Assembly (NCBI GenBank): GCA_023136265.1 | Contig: JAGLRN010000014.1 | Coordinates: 1-64,000 of the forward strand | Length of the DNA: 64,000 nt | Direction: 5' to 3' | Source of the DNA: Thermoplasmata archaeon | Lineage (GTDB): Archaea; Thermoplasmatota; Thermoplasmata; RBG-16-68-12; JAGMCJ01 | Part shown: positions 49,921-58,979 of the stretch, piece by piece | How positions within the stretch are numbered: position 1 is the stretch's first letter | Layout of the letters: each line of letters starts with the position of its first letter | Notes under the pieces: model-generated | The model's database searches: none | What the model was told of the DNA's origin: nothing | The model's input: only the letters and a program-made list of their open reading frames with translations | Made by a program: the position numbers and the translations under genes

Positions 49921-50901
49921 ATGATGAGAAACGTATGGGTTTTGGCTGAACACACGGACGGCAAGCTGAAGAGGGTCACGTTCGAGCTCCTGACGAAAGG
50001 CAGGGAGATTTGTGCGGCGGTAGGCGGCACGCTCTGCGCCGTACTCATCGGGTCCGGCGTGGAGGGCATGGCCCCTGACCTGCAGAAATGGGCGAGCAAG
50101 GTCTGGGTTGTGGACCAGCCCTCTCTGGAGAACTACACCCCAGATGCGTACGCGAAGGCCATGACGACGATCTTCGAGAAGGAGAGGCCCATCATGCTAC
50201 TGCTAGCTGCATCGAGCAATGGAAGGGACCTCGCTCCGAAGCTCGCGGCCCGCTTCGACGGCGCCTTGGCATCTTCCTGCACGGACGTGGTGATGGACGG
50301 CGGCCGCCTCGTTGGGATCCGCCCAGTACTGGGAGAGACAGCCTTCGTAAGGGTCGGGTTCAAGAGCCCGCTCCAGATCATGACAATCAGACCCAATGTG
50401 ATCCCTGTTACCGAGCCGGAGAACCCGTCCAACGGGACGGTAGAGAAGGTCGATGTCACATTCGATGAGAAGGATCTGCGGACCAAGGTCCTCGAAGTCA
50501 CGAAGGCAGCGGGGAAGGTCGAGCTCACCGAGGCGAGCATCATCGTCTCGGGCGGGAGAGGGATGGGGGGCCCTGAGAACTTCAAGATACTCGAGGAACT
50601 TGCAGACGTCCTGGGCGCGGCGGTAGGTGCTTCCCGCTCGGCGGTCGACGCGGGATGGAGACCGCACTCCGAGCAGGTCGGACAGACGGGGAAGGTCGTC
50701 AACCCGACGCTGTATATAGCCTGCGGAATCTCCGGCGCAATCCAGCATCTGGCGGGAATGAAGACGTCCAGATGGATTGTTGCCATAAACAAGGACCCGG
50801 AAGCCCCGATATTCAAGTTAGCCGATTTTGGCATAGTTGCGAATCTGTTCGATGTCGTTCCCAAACTGGCGGAAGAGATCAAGACGATGAAGACCGATTA
50901 G
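49921..50901 (+). CDS. etfA: Electron transfer flavoprotein alpha subunit
   Basis: ETF alpha C-terminal FAD domain VGASRSAVDAGWRPHSEQVGQTGKVVNPTLYIACGISGAIQHLAGM. Confidence 0.95.
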   Translation: MMRNVWVLAEHTDGKLKRVTFELLTKGREICAAVGGTLCAVLIGSGVEGMAPDLQKWASKVWVVDQPSLENYTPDAYAKAMTTIFEKERPIMLLLAASSNGRDLAPKLAARFDGALASSCTDVVMDGGRLVGIRPVLGETAFVRVGFKSPLQIMTIRPNVIPVTEPENPSNGTVEKVDVTFDEKDLRTKVLEVTKAAGKVELTEASIIVSGGRGMGGPENFKILEELADVLGAAVGASRSAVDAGWRPHSEQVGQTGKVVNPTLYIACGISGAIQHLAGMKTSRWIVAINKDPEAPIFKLADFGIVANLFDVVPKLAEEIKTMKTD

Positions 50902-50925
50902 GTCGCCCTAGCGGGTGGTGACAGC

Positions 50926-52971
50926 ATGGAGACGGTGATGAAGGACTTCTACTGGGTGCTGTGGATAGCCTCTACCATAACGGTCGCGTTCTTCCTCTAC
51001 GGTGTGTACAGGAAATGGAAGTTGGTCAAACTAGGCAGAAAGGAAGAGCGCCCTGGGATGTGCGGAACCCGCATAAAGGCCCTCCTGTCCTTTGGACTGA
51101 TACAGAGGGGAACGCTCAGGGAGGCCTTTCCCGGCATATTCCACTCGTTCATATTCTGGGGATTCATCGTTCTGGCGGTGGGGACATCGGTCGTGTTCAT
51201 GCAGGAGGACCTCTTCGTCCACCTCCTCTTCGACGAGCTGTTCCTCTATGGCGCCCTCGCGCTCGACGTGATGGGGATGGTCGCCATCTTTGGCATCCTG
51301 ATGGCGCTCTTCAGGCGGTACGTCACCAAGCCGAAGAGGCTGGACAACAGGAGGGAAGATGCGATCGTCCTGGTCGCTCTCCTTCTCATCCTCCTGACTG
51401 GATACTTCGTGCAGGGACTGCGGATCGCCACCGATGACAATATGGGTCCGCTCTGCAGGACGACGGCCGAGCTGACCGGTGAGGACATACTGGAGAGGTG
51501 TCAGGATCCCCTGTATTCCCCCGTTGGCCATGCCTTTGGGGGCTTCTTCCTCGCGGTCGGCATCTCGGGAGGCTTGGCCTACAATATCTGGTTCGGCATG
51601 TGGTGGTTCCACCTCGCGTTAGCGTTCGCCACGGTAGCGTACATACCATACTCCAAGCTCCTGCACATGATCGCATCGCCCTGGAACATCTTCTGGAAGA
51701 ACACGAGGCCGTACGGAGAGATACCGTCGATAGACGTGGAGACGGCGGAGACGTTCGGTGTGTCGAAGATAGAGGAGTTCACGCAGAAGCAACTGCTCGA
51801 CCTGTACGCGTGCACCAGATGCGGGAGGTGTCAGGATGCGTGTCCCGCCTCAACGACGGACAAACCGCTCAGTCCGAAGAAGCTGCTCCAGGACCTGCGG
51901 GACCACCTCGACGAGGTCGGCCCGAAGCTGGTCGGACTCAAAGAAGACAAGAGAGACGAAGTGGAGAGGCCGCCAATCCCGGGCGAGGTCGTGAAGGACG
52001 ATGAGATATGGGCCTGCACCACGTGCATGGCATGCCAGGAGGCCTGCCCGGTCCTAGAGGAGGTCCTGGACAAGATCGTGGACATGAGGAGGAACCTCGT
52101 CCTGATGGAGAGCAGGTTCCCGCAGGAGCTCATGCAGTTCTTCCAGAACATGGAGAGGAACTTCAACCCCTGGCCAATCGGATGGGACACAAGGGCGGAT
52201 TGGGCGGAGGGTCTTGACATCAAAACGATGGCGGACTCGCGCGCCGACACCCTCCTCTGGATCGGTTGCGTGGCCTCCTTCGACGACCGGAACAAGAGGG
52301 TCAGCACCGCGGTGGCCAAGATCCTCAAGAAGGCAGGCGTCAGGTTCTCCATACTCGGAACGGAGGAGAAGTGTTGCGGGGAGACGCTGCGCAGGGTCGG
52401 GAACGAATATCAGGCCCAGATGCTCATGAAGGAGAACGTGGAGATTCTGAAGAAGTACGGCGTGAAGAGGATAATCACCCCGTGCCCGCACTGCTTCAAC
52501 ACGTTCAAGAACGAATACCCGCAGTTCGGCGGGGAGTATGAAGTGTGGCACCACACGGAGTTCATCGACAAGCTGGTCCGTGACGGCAAGATCAAGTTGA
52601 AGAGGACGCTCGATAAGAGGTCCGCATACCACGACTCCTGCTACCTTGGCAGGCACAACGACATCTACGACCAGCCGAGGAGCATCCTGAAAGGCGTTTC
52701 CAAGCGCGGCCTGTCCGAGTTCGAGCGGACGAAGAACAAGTCCTTCTGCTGCGGTGCAGGCGGCGGGAGAATGTGGCTGGAGGAGAACATCGGAAAGAGG
52801 ATAAACGAAGAGAGGACCCAGGAGGCTCTGGACTTGAAGTTGTCCCTCGTTGCCACGGCCTGCCCGTACTGCCTGACCATGTTCGAGGATGGGCTCAAGG
52901 CTAAGGATGCGGTTGAAAGTGTGAAGGTGAAGGATGTAGCGGAGCTCGTTTCCGAGAGCTTGGGGTTATAG
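50926..52971 (+). CDS. Membrane (Fe-S)-binding oxidoreductase with b-type cytochrome-like TM domain and HdrD-like CCG domains (ETF:quinone reductase candidate)
   Basis: N-terminal TM domain; CTRCGRCQDACPASTTDKPLSPK, CTTCMACQEACPV ferredoxin motifs; two CCG-type regions (EEKCCGETLRR..., KSFCCGAGGGRMWLEE). Confidence 0.88.
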   Translation: METVMKDFYWVLWIASTITVAFFLYGVYRKWKLVKLGRKEERPGMCGTRIKALLSFGLIQRGTLREAFPGIFHSFIFWGFIVLAVGTSVVFMQEDLFVHLLFDELFLYGALALDVMGMVAIFGILMALFRRYVTKPKRLDNRREDAIVLVALLLILLTGYFVQGLRIATDDNMGPLCRTTAELTGEDILERCQDPLYSPVGHAFGGFFLAVGISGGLAYNIWFGMWWFHLALAFATVAYIPYSKLLHMIASPWNIFWKNTRPYGEIPSIDVETAETFGVSKIEEFTQKQLLDLYACTRCGRCQDACPASTTDKPLSPKKLLQDLRDHLDEVGPKLVGLKEDKRDEVERPPIPGEVVKDDEIWACTTCMACQEACPVLEEVLDKIVDMRRNLVLMESRFPQELMQFFQNMERNFNPWPIGWDTRADWAEGLDIKTMADSRADTLLWIGCVASFDDRNKRVSTAVAKILKKAGVRFSILGTEEKCCGETLRRVGNEYQAQMLMKENVEILKKYGVKRIITPCPHCFNTFKNEYPQFGGEYEVWHHTEFIDKLVRDGKIKLKRTLDKRSAYHDSCYLGRHNDIYDQPRSILKGVSKRGLSEFERTKNKSFCCGAGGGRMWLEENIGKRINEERTQEALDLKLSLVATACPYCLTMFEDGLKAKDAVESVKVKDVAELVSESLGL

Positions 52972-54219
52972 CATTCCCCTGAGCTTCATCACTTCGACGA
53001 CCCTCTCGATGGCCACCAGATAAGCTGCGGTCCTCATATGGACGCTGTGCTTCTCGTGCGCGTCATAGACGTCGTGGAAGGCCCTCGTCATCTTCTTGTC
53101 CAGCTTCTGGTGGACCTCGTCCTCCTCCCAGTAGTAGTTCATCGCGTTCTGGACGCCCTCGAAGTAGCTGACCGTGACGCCTCCCGCGTTGCACAGGAAG
53201 TCGGGGACCACGAAATTACCGTTCTTGTAGAGGATGTCGTCGGCGTCCGGAGTCGTGGGTCCATTGGCCGCTTCGGCGATTATCTTGGCCTTCACGTCGC
53301 CCGCGTTGTCCTTGGTGATGACGTTCTCCAACGCTGCAGGCATCAGAACGTCGACATCCATCTCGAGCAGGTCCTTGTTGCTTATCTCCTCGGTGCCCTC
53401 GAACCCGCCGACCCTCCCGGTCGTGTTCTTCCAGTCAACGATCTTCTGCGCATCAATCCCGTCCATGTTCATGACCCCGCCACGCGAGTCGCTGACAGCG
53501 ACCGTCTTGCTGCCCACAAGCTCCTCCATGAGCAGCGCACAATACTGGCCTGCGTTTCCGAAGCCCTGTACCGCCACCGTCGCGCCTTTGAGGTTCGTGC
53601 CGAGCTTCTTGGCCGCCTCACGGGTCGTGTACACGCAGCCCCGCGCAGTAGCGTCCCCTCTGCCCTCTGAGCCGCCCAAGGGAATGGGCTTGCCAGTTAT
53701 GACCCCGGGAACGTTGAAGCCGTGCAGTTTGCTGAATTCATCCATCATCCAGGCCATTATCTGCGGGTTCGTATAGACGTCGGGAGCGGGAACATCCTTC
53801 ATAGGTCCGATTATTCTACCGACCTGGTCTATGTACGCCCTGCTCAGTCTCTCGATCTCGCCGGGGGACATCTCCTTGGGGTTGCATATGATCCCGCCCT
53901 TGCCCCCTCCGAGAGGGATGTTGACCACGCTGCACTTCCACGTCATCCACGCGGCTAGGGCCTTGACTGTATCCACGGTCTCATCCGGATGATACCTTAT
54001 TCCCCCCTTGCACGGGCCCCTGGCGTCGTTGTACTGACACCTGAAACCCCTGAAGGTCTTCAGACTTCCGTCGTCCATCCGGATCGTTAGGCTGACCTCT
54101 AACGTCCTCATGGGCTCCGCGAGAGCTTGATACATCTCGTCAGGATAGCCCAGCATATCTGTCGCGATCTTCAGCTGCCTCTGTGCTATCTTGAACGGGT
54201 TCAGATCTTTTGTTGCCAT
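52966..54219 (-). CDS. gdhA: Glutamate dehydrogenase
   Basis: FRGFRCQYNDARGPCKGGIRYHPDETVDTVKALAAWMTWKCSVVNIPLGGGKGGI; SD-preceded ATG at 54219. Confidence 0.95.
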   Translation of the reverse strand: MATKDLNPFKIAQRQLKIATDMLGYPDEMYQALAEPMRTLEVSLTIRMDDGSLKTFRGFRCQYNDARGPCKGGIRYHPDETVDTVKALAAWMTWKCSVVNIPLGGGKGGIICNPKEMSPGEIERLSRAYIDQVGRIIGPMKDVPAPDVYTNPQIMAWMMDEFSKLHGFNVPGVITGKPIPLGGSEGRGDATARGCVYTTREAAKKLGTNLKGATVAVQGFGNAGQYCALLMEELVGSKTVAVSDSRGGVMNMDGIDAQKIVDWKNTTGRVGGFEGTEEISNKDLLEMDVDVLMPAALENVITKDNAGDVKAKIIAEAANGPTTPDADDILYKNGNFVVPDFLCNAGGVTVSYFEGVQNAMNYYWEEDEVHQKLDKKMTRAFHDVYDAHEKHSVHMRTAAYLVAIERVVEVMKLRGML

Positions 54220-54237
54220 TTCAGACACTCCTTTGGC

Positions 54238-54255
54238 TTGCACGCAACCGTGCAA
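54238..54255. promoter_or_regulatory. Perfect inverted repeat TTGCACG-n4-CGTGCAA upstream of gdhA
   Basis: Read directly, 19-36 nt upstream of the ATG, near the predicted TSS. Confidence 0.5.
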
Positions 54256-54341
54256 CTGCCCCAGAAGACGATGGTGGATTTAATGTTTAGCACTCAAACG
54301 AGAGCGAAAATGATTTCGGGCGGGTTCTAGATACTCGGGCC

Positions 54342-54752
54342 GTGAAGGGCGCGTACGTTCTCCTCATCCGCCTTGACGAGGACACGGACCTGAAGATAGG
54401 AGCGCTGGGCATGGTTTCCTTTCCCGCCGGATTCTACGCGTACATCGGTTCCTCGATGGTGAGCCTGGAAAAGAGGGTGGAAAGGCACTTCCGCGAGGAG
54501 AAGAAGATGAAATGGCACATCGACCACTTCCTCCGCGAGGCGGAGGTCGTACGGGCTGTCCTATTCCCCTCGGACGAGAGGGAGGAGTGCGAGATAAACA
54601 GAATGGTCTTCGATATGGACGACGGAATTGTTGTGATTAAGGGGTTCGGCTCGTCCGACTGCTCGTGCGAGACGCACCTGGCATACTTCGGGAAGAATCA
54701 GCCGCACTTCGAGTACCCGCAGGAGCGGCAGACCATGCATCCGCCCTCGTGA
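54342..54752 (+). CDS. DUF123/GIY-YIG-like domain protein
   Basis: GAYVLLIRLDEDTDLKIGALGMVSFPAGFYAYIGSSMVSLEKRVERHFREEKKMKWHIDHFL. Confidence 0.85.
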   Translation: MKGAYVLLIRLDEDTDLKIGALGMVSFPAGFYAYIGSSMVSLEKRVERHFREEKKMKWHIDHFLREAEVVRAVLFPSDEREECEINRMVFDMDDGIVVIKGFGSSDCSCETHLAYFGKNQPHFEYPQERQTMHPPS

Positions 54753-57004
54753 ACGAGTGCCGCTCCGCAGTCGGGGCAAACACCCACGATGTTCCCGCTG
54801 AAGATAGGCTCCGGTGCGAACTTGTCCAGGGTCGTAGCCTCCTCGAGGGGTTCGCCCGCCTCCATGGCCCGCTTCCGCTTCATGTACTTCTCAAGGGCCT
54901 TCCCGACGGCGTCTGGACAGGAGAGGATGATACCGCCCTTGCCCATCAGGGGAGAGGGGCAGCGGATTCCTTTGATCTGCCTAATGAGCGGCTCCACCCG
55001 GACCCCGGACCGCAGAGCGAGCGAGATAAGCCTCGCGACCGCCTCGGACTGGGACATCGCGCAGCCGCCAGACTTCCCCATCTGAGAGAAGACCTCGCAC
55101 ACGCCGTGCTCGTCCTCGTTGATCGTCACATAGAGCGTCCCGCATCCGGTCCTCATCTTGATCGTGGAGCCCATCGTTATCGACGGCCTCGGTCTTGGAT
55201 GGAGCCTCCTCTCGGCTTCCTCCTGGGACTTCGTGGTCTGGCCTGTCGACAGGACCTGAGCGTCGCGGCTGCCGTCGCGGTAGACGGTGGCCCCCTTACA
55301 GCCGAGGTCATACGCGAGCTTGTACACCCGAGATATATCCTCCCTCGTCCCGCTGTTGGAGAAGTTGACCGTTTTCGATACTGCGTTGTGCGTGTGTCGC
55401 TGGAATGCGGCCTGCATGCCGATGTGCCACTCAGGGGATACGTCGTGGGCCGTCACGAAGAGCTTCTGAATGTGATCGGGAATGCCGTCCATGCCGTGGA
55501 TTGAGCCTTTGTCCGCAATTCTCTTCATCAGCTCGTCCGAGTAGAAACCCTCCTTCATCGCCCTTTCCTTGAACAGAGGGTTGACCTCGATCAGCTTGTC
55601 GTTGTCCATGACCGTTCGGACGAATGACACCGCGAAAAGCGGTTCGATCCCGCTGGAGCATCCGGCGATGATGCTAATCGTGCCTGTGGGAGCTATCGTT
55701 GTCGTCGTCGCGTTCCGCACCCTCTCCCCGCCAGGAACGTCGAAGACGCTGCCAGTGAAGTTCGGGAACATACCGCGGGTCTTCGCGAGCCCCACGGATG
55801 CCTTCCTGGACTCCGTCTCGATGAAGCTCATGACCTTCTCCGCTATATCTGTCGCTTCCTTGGAATCGTACCGGATCCCGAGCTTGATGAGCAGGTCGGC
55901 GAAGCCCATGACGCCCAGGCCGATCTTCCTGTTGCCATTGGTTATCTCCTTAATCTTCTCCAGCGGATACTTGTTCATGTCAATGACGTTGTCAAGGAAG
56001 TGTACGGCCTTGTGGACGACGTCCTTGAGCTTATTCCAGTCAATTTGTCCGCTCACGACCATCCTTGAGAGGTTGATCGACCCGAGATTGCAGGATTCAT
56101 ATGGAAGCAACGGCTGTTCCCCGCACGGATTCGTGCTCTCTATCATGCCTAGCTTCGGCGTGGGATTACCCTCATTCAACCGGTCGAGGAAGACGATCCC
56201 CGGCTCCCCGTTGGTCCAGGCCATGTCAACTATGAGGTCGAAGACCTCCTTCGCCCTCAGCTTCCTCATCACCTTGTGGTTCCGCGGATTGACGAGGTCA
56301 TACTCACCGTCGTTCTGCAGGGCTTCCATGAAGTCCCCCGTCAGGCCGACGGAGATGTTGAAGTTGGTTATGGCCATGTTGTCCCGCTTGCATGTGATGA
56401 ACTCGAGTATGTCAGGGTGATCCACACGGAGTATCGCCATATTGGCCCCGCGGCGTGTCCCGCCCTGCTTCACCGCCTCCGTAGCGGCGTTGAAGACCCC
56501 CATGAACGAGACGGGCCCGCTTGAAACCCCCTTGGTGGAGAGGACCATGTCGTTCTTCGGGCGGAGTCTCGAGAAGGAGAATCCCGTACCGCCCCCGCTC
56601 TTGTGTATGAGGGCGGTGTCCTTGAGTGCTTGGAAGATGCTCTCCATCGAGTCCTCGATCGGCAGCACGAAACATGCAGAGAGCTGCTGCAGATCCCGCC
56701 CGGCGTTCATGAGTGTTGGGGAGTTGGGCACGAATTCGAGGTTCGTCATCATCCTGTAAAAGCCTCTTGCCGCCTTCTCGATGTTCGCGTGCTCGTCGTA
56801 GAGGCCGTCCGCCTGAGCGACGTTTTGTGCCACCCTGACGTACATCTCTTGCGGGGTCTCGATGACGTCCCCGGCATCGTTCTTCCCCAGATACCTCCTT
56901 TCCAGTACCGCGATGGCGTTGGCCGTAAGGTCCGTGACAGGACCCCATTCTTCACCCTTCCGAGTGACAGGATTATCTGATGAGCTTGAGTGAACCATCC
57001 CCAT
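54698..57004 (-). CDS. nrdJ: Adenosylcobalamin-dependent ribonucleoside-diphosphate reductase (class II)
   Basis: FVPNSPTLMNAGRDLQQLSACFVLPIEDSM, NPCGEQPLLPYESCNLGSINL, ATTTIAPTGTISIIAGCSSGIEPLFA; C-terminal CxxC zinc motif. Confidence 0.94.
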   Translation of the reverse strand: MGMVHSSSSDNPVTRKGEEWGPVTDLTANAIAVLERRYLGKNDAGDVIETPQEMYVRVAQNVAQADGLYDEHANIEKAARGFYRMMTNLEFVPNSPTLMNAGRDLQQLSACFVLPIEDSMESIFQALKDTALIHKSGGGTGFSFSRLRPKNDMVLSTKGVSSGPVSFMGVFNAATEAVKQGGTRRGANMAILRVDHPDILEFITCKRDNMAITNFNISVGLTGDFMEALQNDGEYDLVNPRNHKVMRKLRAKEVFDLIVDMAWTNGEPGIVFLDRLNEGNPTPKLGMIESTNPCGEQPLLPYESCNLGSINLSRMVVSGQIDWNKLKDVVHKAVHFLDNVIDMNKYPLEKIKEITNGNRKIGLGVMGFADLLIKLGIRYDSKEATDIAEKVMSFIETESRKASVGLAKTRGMFPNFTGSVFDVPGGERVRNATTTTIAPTGTISIIAGCSSGIEPLFAVSFVRTVMDNDKLIEVNPLFKERAMKEGFYSDELMKRIADKGSIHGMDGIPDHIQKLFVTAHDVSPEWHIGMQAAFQRHTHNAVSKTVNFSNSGTREDISRVYKLAYDLGCKGATVYRDGSRDAQVLSTGQTTKSQEEAERRLHPRPRPSITMGSTIKMRTGCGTLYVTINEDEHGVCEVFSQMGKSGGCAMSQSEAVARLISLALRSGVRVEPLIRQIKGIRCPSPLMGKGGIILSCPDAVGKALEKYMKRKRAMEAGEPLEEATTLDKFAPEPIFSGNIVGVCPDCGAALVHEGGCMVCRSCGYSKCG

Positions 57005-57202
57005 GCCGAGGTTACCTCCTCGATAAATAGCGGTTCGAAAACCTCTACGTAAGGGATATAGGACATCATCATAAAAGAGTTTTCGAGGGCCCGGGTTGCC
57101 CTGTGTCCTGCGATTGCGGGAGGCGCTGCAATTCGATGGGTTCCGATGCGTAATCCCCAGGGTACAGCCCCACGGGGACCCCTTCATTTCCACTGGAACA
57201 GG

Positions 57203-57631
57203 ATGGAGGGGCTTACAACAATCTTTTTCTATGGAGTAGCGATTCTCTCTTGGATGGTTAAGATCCTGCAGGAGTTCAAACTCGAGTTATCCGCTCTCTT
57301 CCTCATATTAGGGATATTCCTCACAGTAATCGTAGTCACGGCCAATTTCTTCCCTGACAAGAGCCCTGATCTACTTCAGCGGGTGCACAAAGACGTTGGA
57401 GGATGGTTGGTATGGTTGGATATTATCGGACCAATAATGTTGCTAGTGGCCGCCTACTACTTCGGCGCAACGCTCAGGATGTCAAGAGAGTTCGAGAGTT
57501 TGATTGACACTAAGAGCAAGGCGACATTCATGAAGAGTCAGGATAGGATTGAGGAGCTTGCCTTTTACTTAACGGAGGGACATAGGAAGACATTGGAGGA
57601 GAAGAAAGAGGAACTGAACATTAGAAGATAA
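57203..57631 (+). CDS. Small archaeal membrane protein with cytosolic helical tail, unknown function
   Basis: Hydrophobic segments followed by charged SREFESLIDTKSKATFMKSQDRIEELAFYLTEGHRKTLEEKKEEL. Confidence 0.6.
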   Translation: MEGLTTIFFYGVAILSWMVKILQEFKLELSALFLILGIFLTVIVVTANFFPDKSPDLLQRVHKDVGGWLVWLDIIGPIMLLVAAYYFGATLRMSREFESLIDTKSKATFMKSQDRIEELAFYLTEGHRKTLEEKKEELNIRR

Positions 57632-57723
57632 CTCTCTTTCTAACTCTAACGATAAGGTAGTGAACTCGGTTCCCTCGCCCTCACACACGGTGGCGTGCTG
57701 CAATGGTACAGATCTCCTCCCTC

Positions 57724-57778
57724 CGTATGGAGAAACCTGATTCCACCTCCACAGGAAATGGAGGGGTCTCCCCATACG
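57724..57778 (+). other. Structured hairpin/inverted-repeat element upstream of moaA
   Basis: CGTATG...CATACG outer arms, GAGA(AA)CC/GGTCTC, apical CCTCCA-CAGGAAA-TGGAGG. Confidence 0.45.
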
Positions 57779-57813
57779 AAAGGTTTATTCTCTGGGTGAA
57801 CATCTGAAACCCG

Positions 57814-58737
57814 ATGCGTGACAGGTTCGGAAGACGCGTCACAAGCCTCAGACTCTCCGTTACGACGGAGTGCGATCAGAGGTGTTTCTACTGTCATCAT
57901 GAGGGCCAATCATCATCTGATGCGGGGATGACCGCCGAGGACATCCGGAAACTCTTCAAGATTGCGCATACCGCGGGAATCCGGAAGCTCAAGATTACTG
58001 GAGGGGAGCCACTGATGCGGGGAGACATCGTCAAGCTCACTCGCATGGGAGCGGACACATTCGATGAGGTCTCCATGACCACGAACGGTGTGCTCCTCGC
58101 GTCCTACGCACGGGATCTGAAACGAGCGGGGCTGGACAGGACAAACGTGAGTCTGGACACCCTGGACCCGAAGCTCTACGAATCGATTACTGGGTCAGAC
58201 AAGATAGACGACGTCATTCAAGGGATCGACAAAGCTCTTCAGGTGGGTCTCGAACCCCTCAAGGTTAACACAGTCCTGCTCAAGGGGGTAAACGTCTCAC
58301 ACCTACCACAGCTGCTTGATTTCGCAAGCTCAAGAGGAGCAACCCTACAGCTGATTGAGCTGAACTCCGTGAAGGGGAATGGCGGTGACAGGCTCAGGGA
58401 GTACTTCTACCCGCTCCGTGAGGTAGAGAGCTCCTTCGCAGCGCAGGCGACAAGCGTGGGGAGGAACGAGCTTCATGATCGGAGGAGGTATGCGATTCCC
58501 TATAACGGCTCCACTGTTAGTGTGGAGATTGTGAGATCTGTTGGAAGGGAGAAGTTCTGCATGAACTGCACTCGCATCAGAGTGACCTCGAACGGTATGC
58601 TGAAACCCTGTCTGATGACGGGGGATGGAATGACAGACTTCCTCTCCCCTCTTCGGGCGGGAGCCTCGGATGGTGAGTTGCTCACCCTGTTCGAGGAAGC
58701 AATTAGGAATCGGATACCTTACTGGGTGGCCAAATGA
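57814..58737 (+). CDS. moaA: GTP 3',8-cyclase (molybdopterin biosynthesis)
   Basis: Radical SAM CDQRCFYC, TGGEPLMR, C-terminal CMNCTRIRVTSNGMLKPCL second cluster. Confidence 0.95.
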   Translation: MRDRFGRRVTSLRLSVTTECDQRCFYCHHEGQSSSDAGMTAEDIRKLFKIAHTAGIRKLKITGGEPLMRGDIVKLTRMGADTFDEVSMTTNGVLLASYARDLKRAGLDRTNVSLDTLDPKLYESITGSDKIDDVIQGIDKALQVGLEPLKVNTVLLKGVNVSHLPQLLDFASSRGATLQLIELNSVKGNGGDRLREYFYPLREVESSFAAQATSVGRNELHDRRRYAIPYNGSTVSVEIVRSVGREKFCMNCTRIRVTSNGMLKPCLMTGDGMTDFLSPLRAGASDGELLTLFEEAIRNRIPYWVAK

Positions 58738-58979
58738 GGATACATTTGAAGCTGTTCGCGACCTTCCGCGAGGTTGTCGGGGAGACGGACATCGTCATGG
58801 AAGTCGAAGCAGACTCAACGGTGGAGGATGTCGTGACCGAGCTGTTGGGCACATATCCAAAGCTGAAAGGGCACAGGGACTCTATGATCTACTCCGTCAA
58901 CAAGGAATATGCCGATCCCGGTGAGACGCTCAGCGACGGGGATGAGGTCGGAATCCTTCCGCCCGTGACCGGTGGTTGA
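58734..58979 (+). CDS. moaD: Molybdopterin synthase small subunit
   Basis: Ubiquitin-like, ends in PPVTGG*; ATGA overlap with moaA. Confidence 0.93.
   Translation: MRIHLKLFATFREVVGETDIVMEVEADSTVEDVVTELLGTYPKLKGHRDSMIYSVNKEYADPGETLSDGDEVGILPPVTGG

Noticed and set aside
57690-57780. tRNA or classical bacterial Moco riboswitch upstream of moaA
   Set aside because: No cloverleaf can be drawn, and I could not match the bacterial Moco RNA consensus; the element lies upstream of a likely promoter
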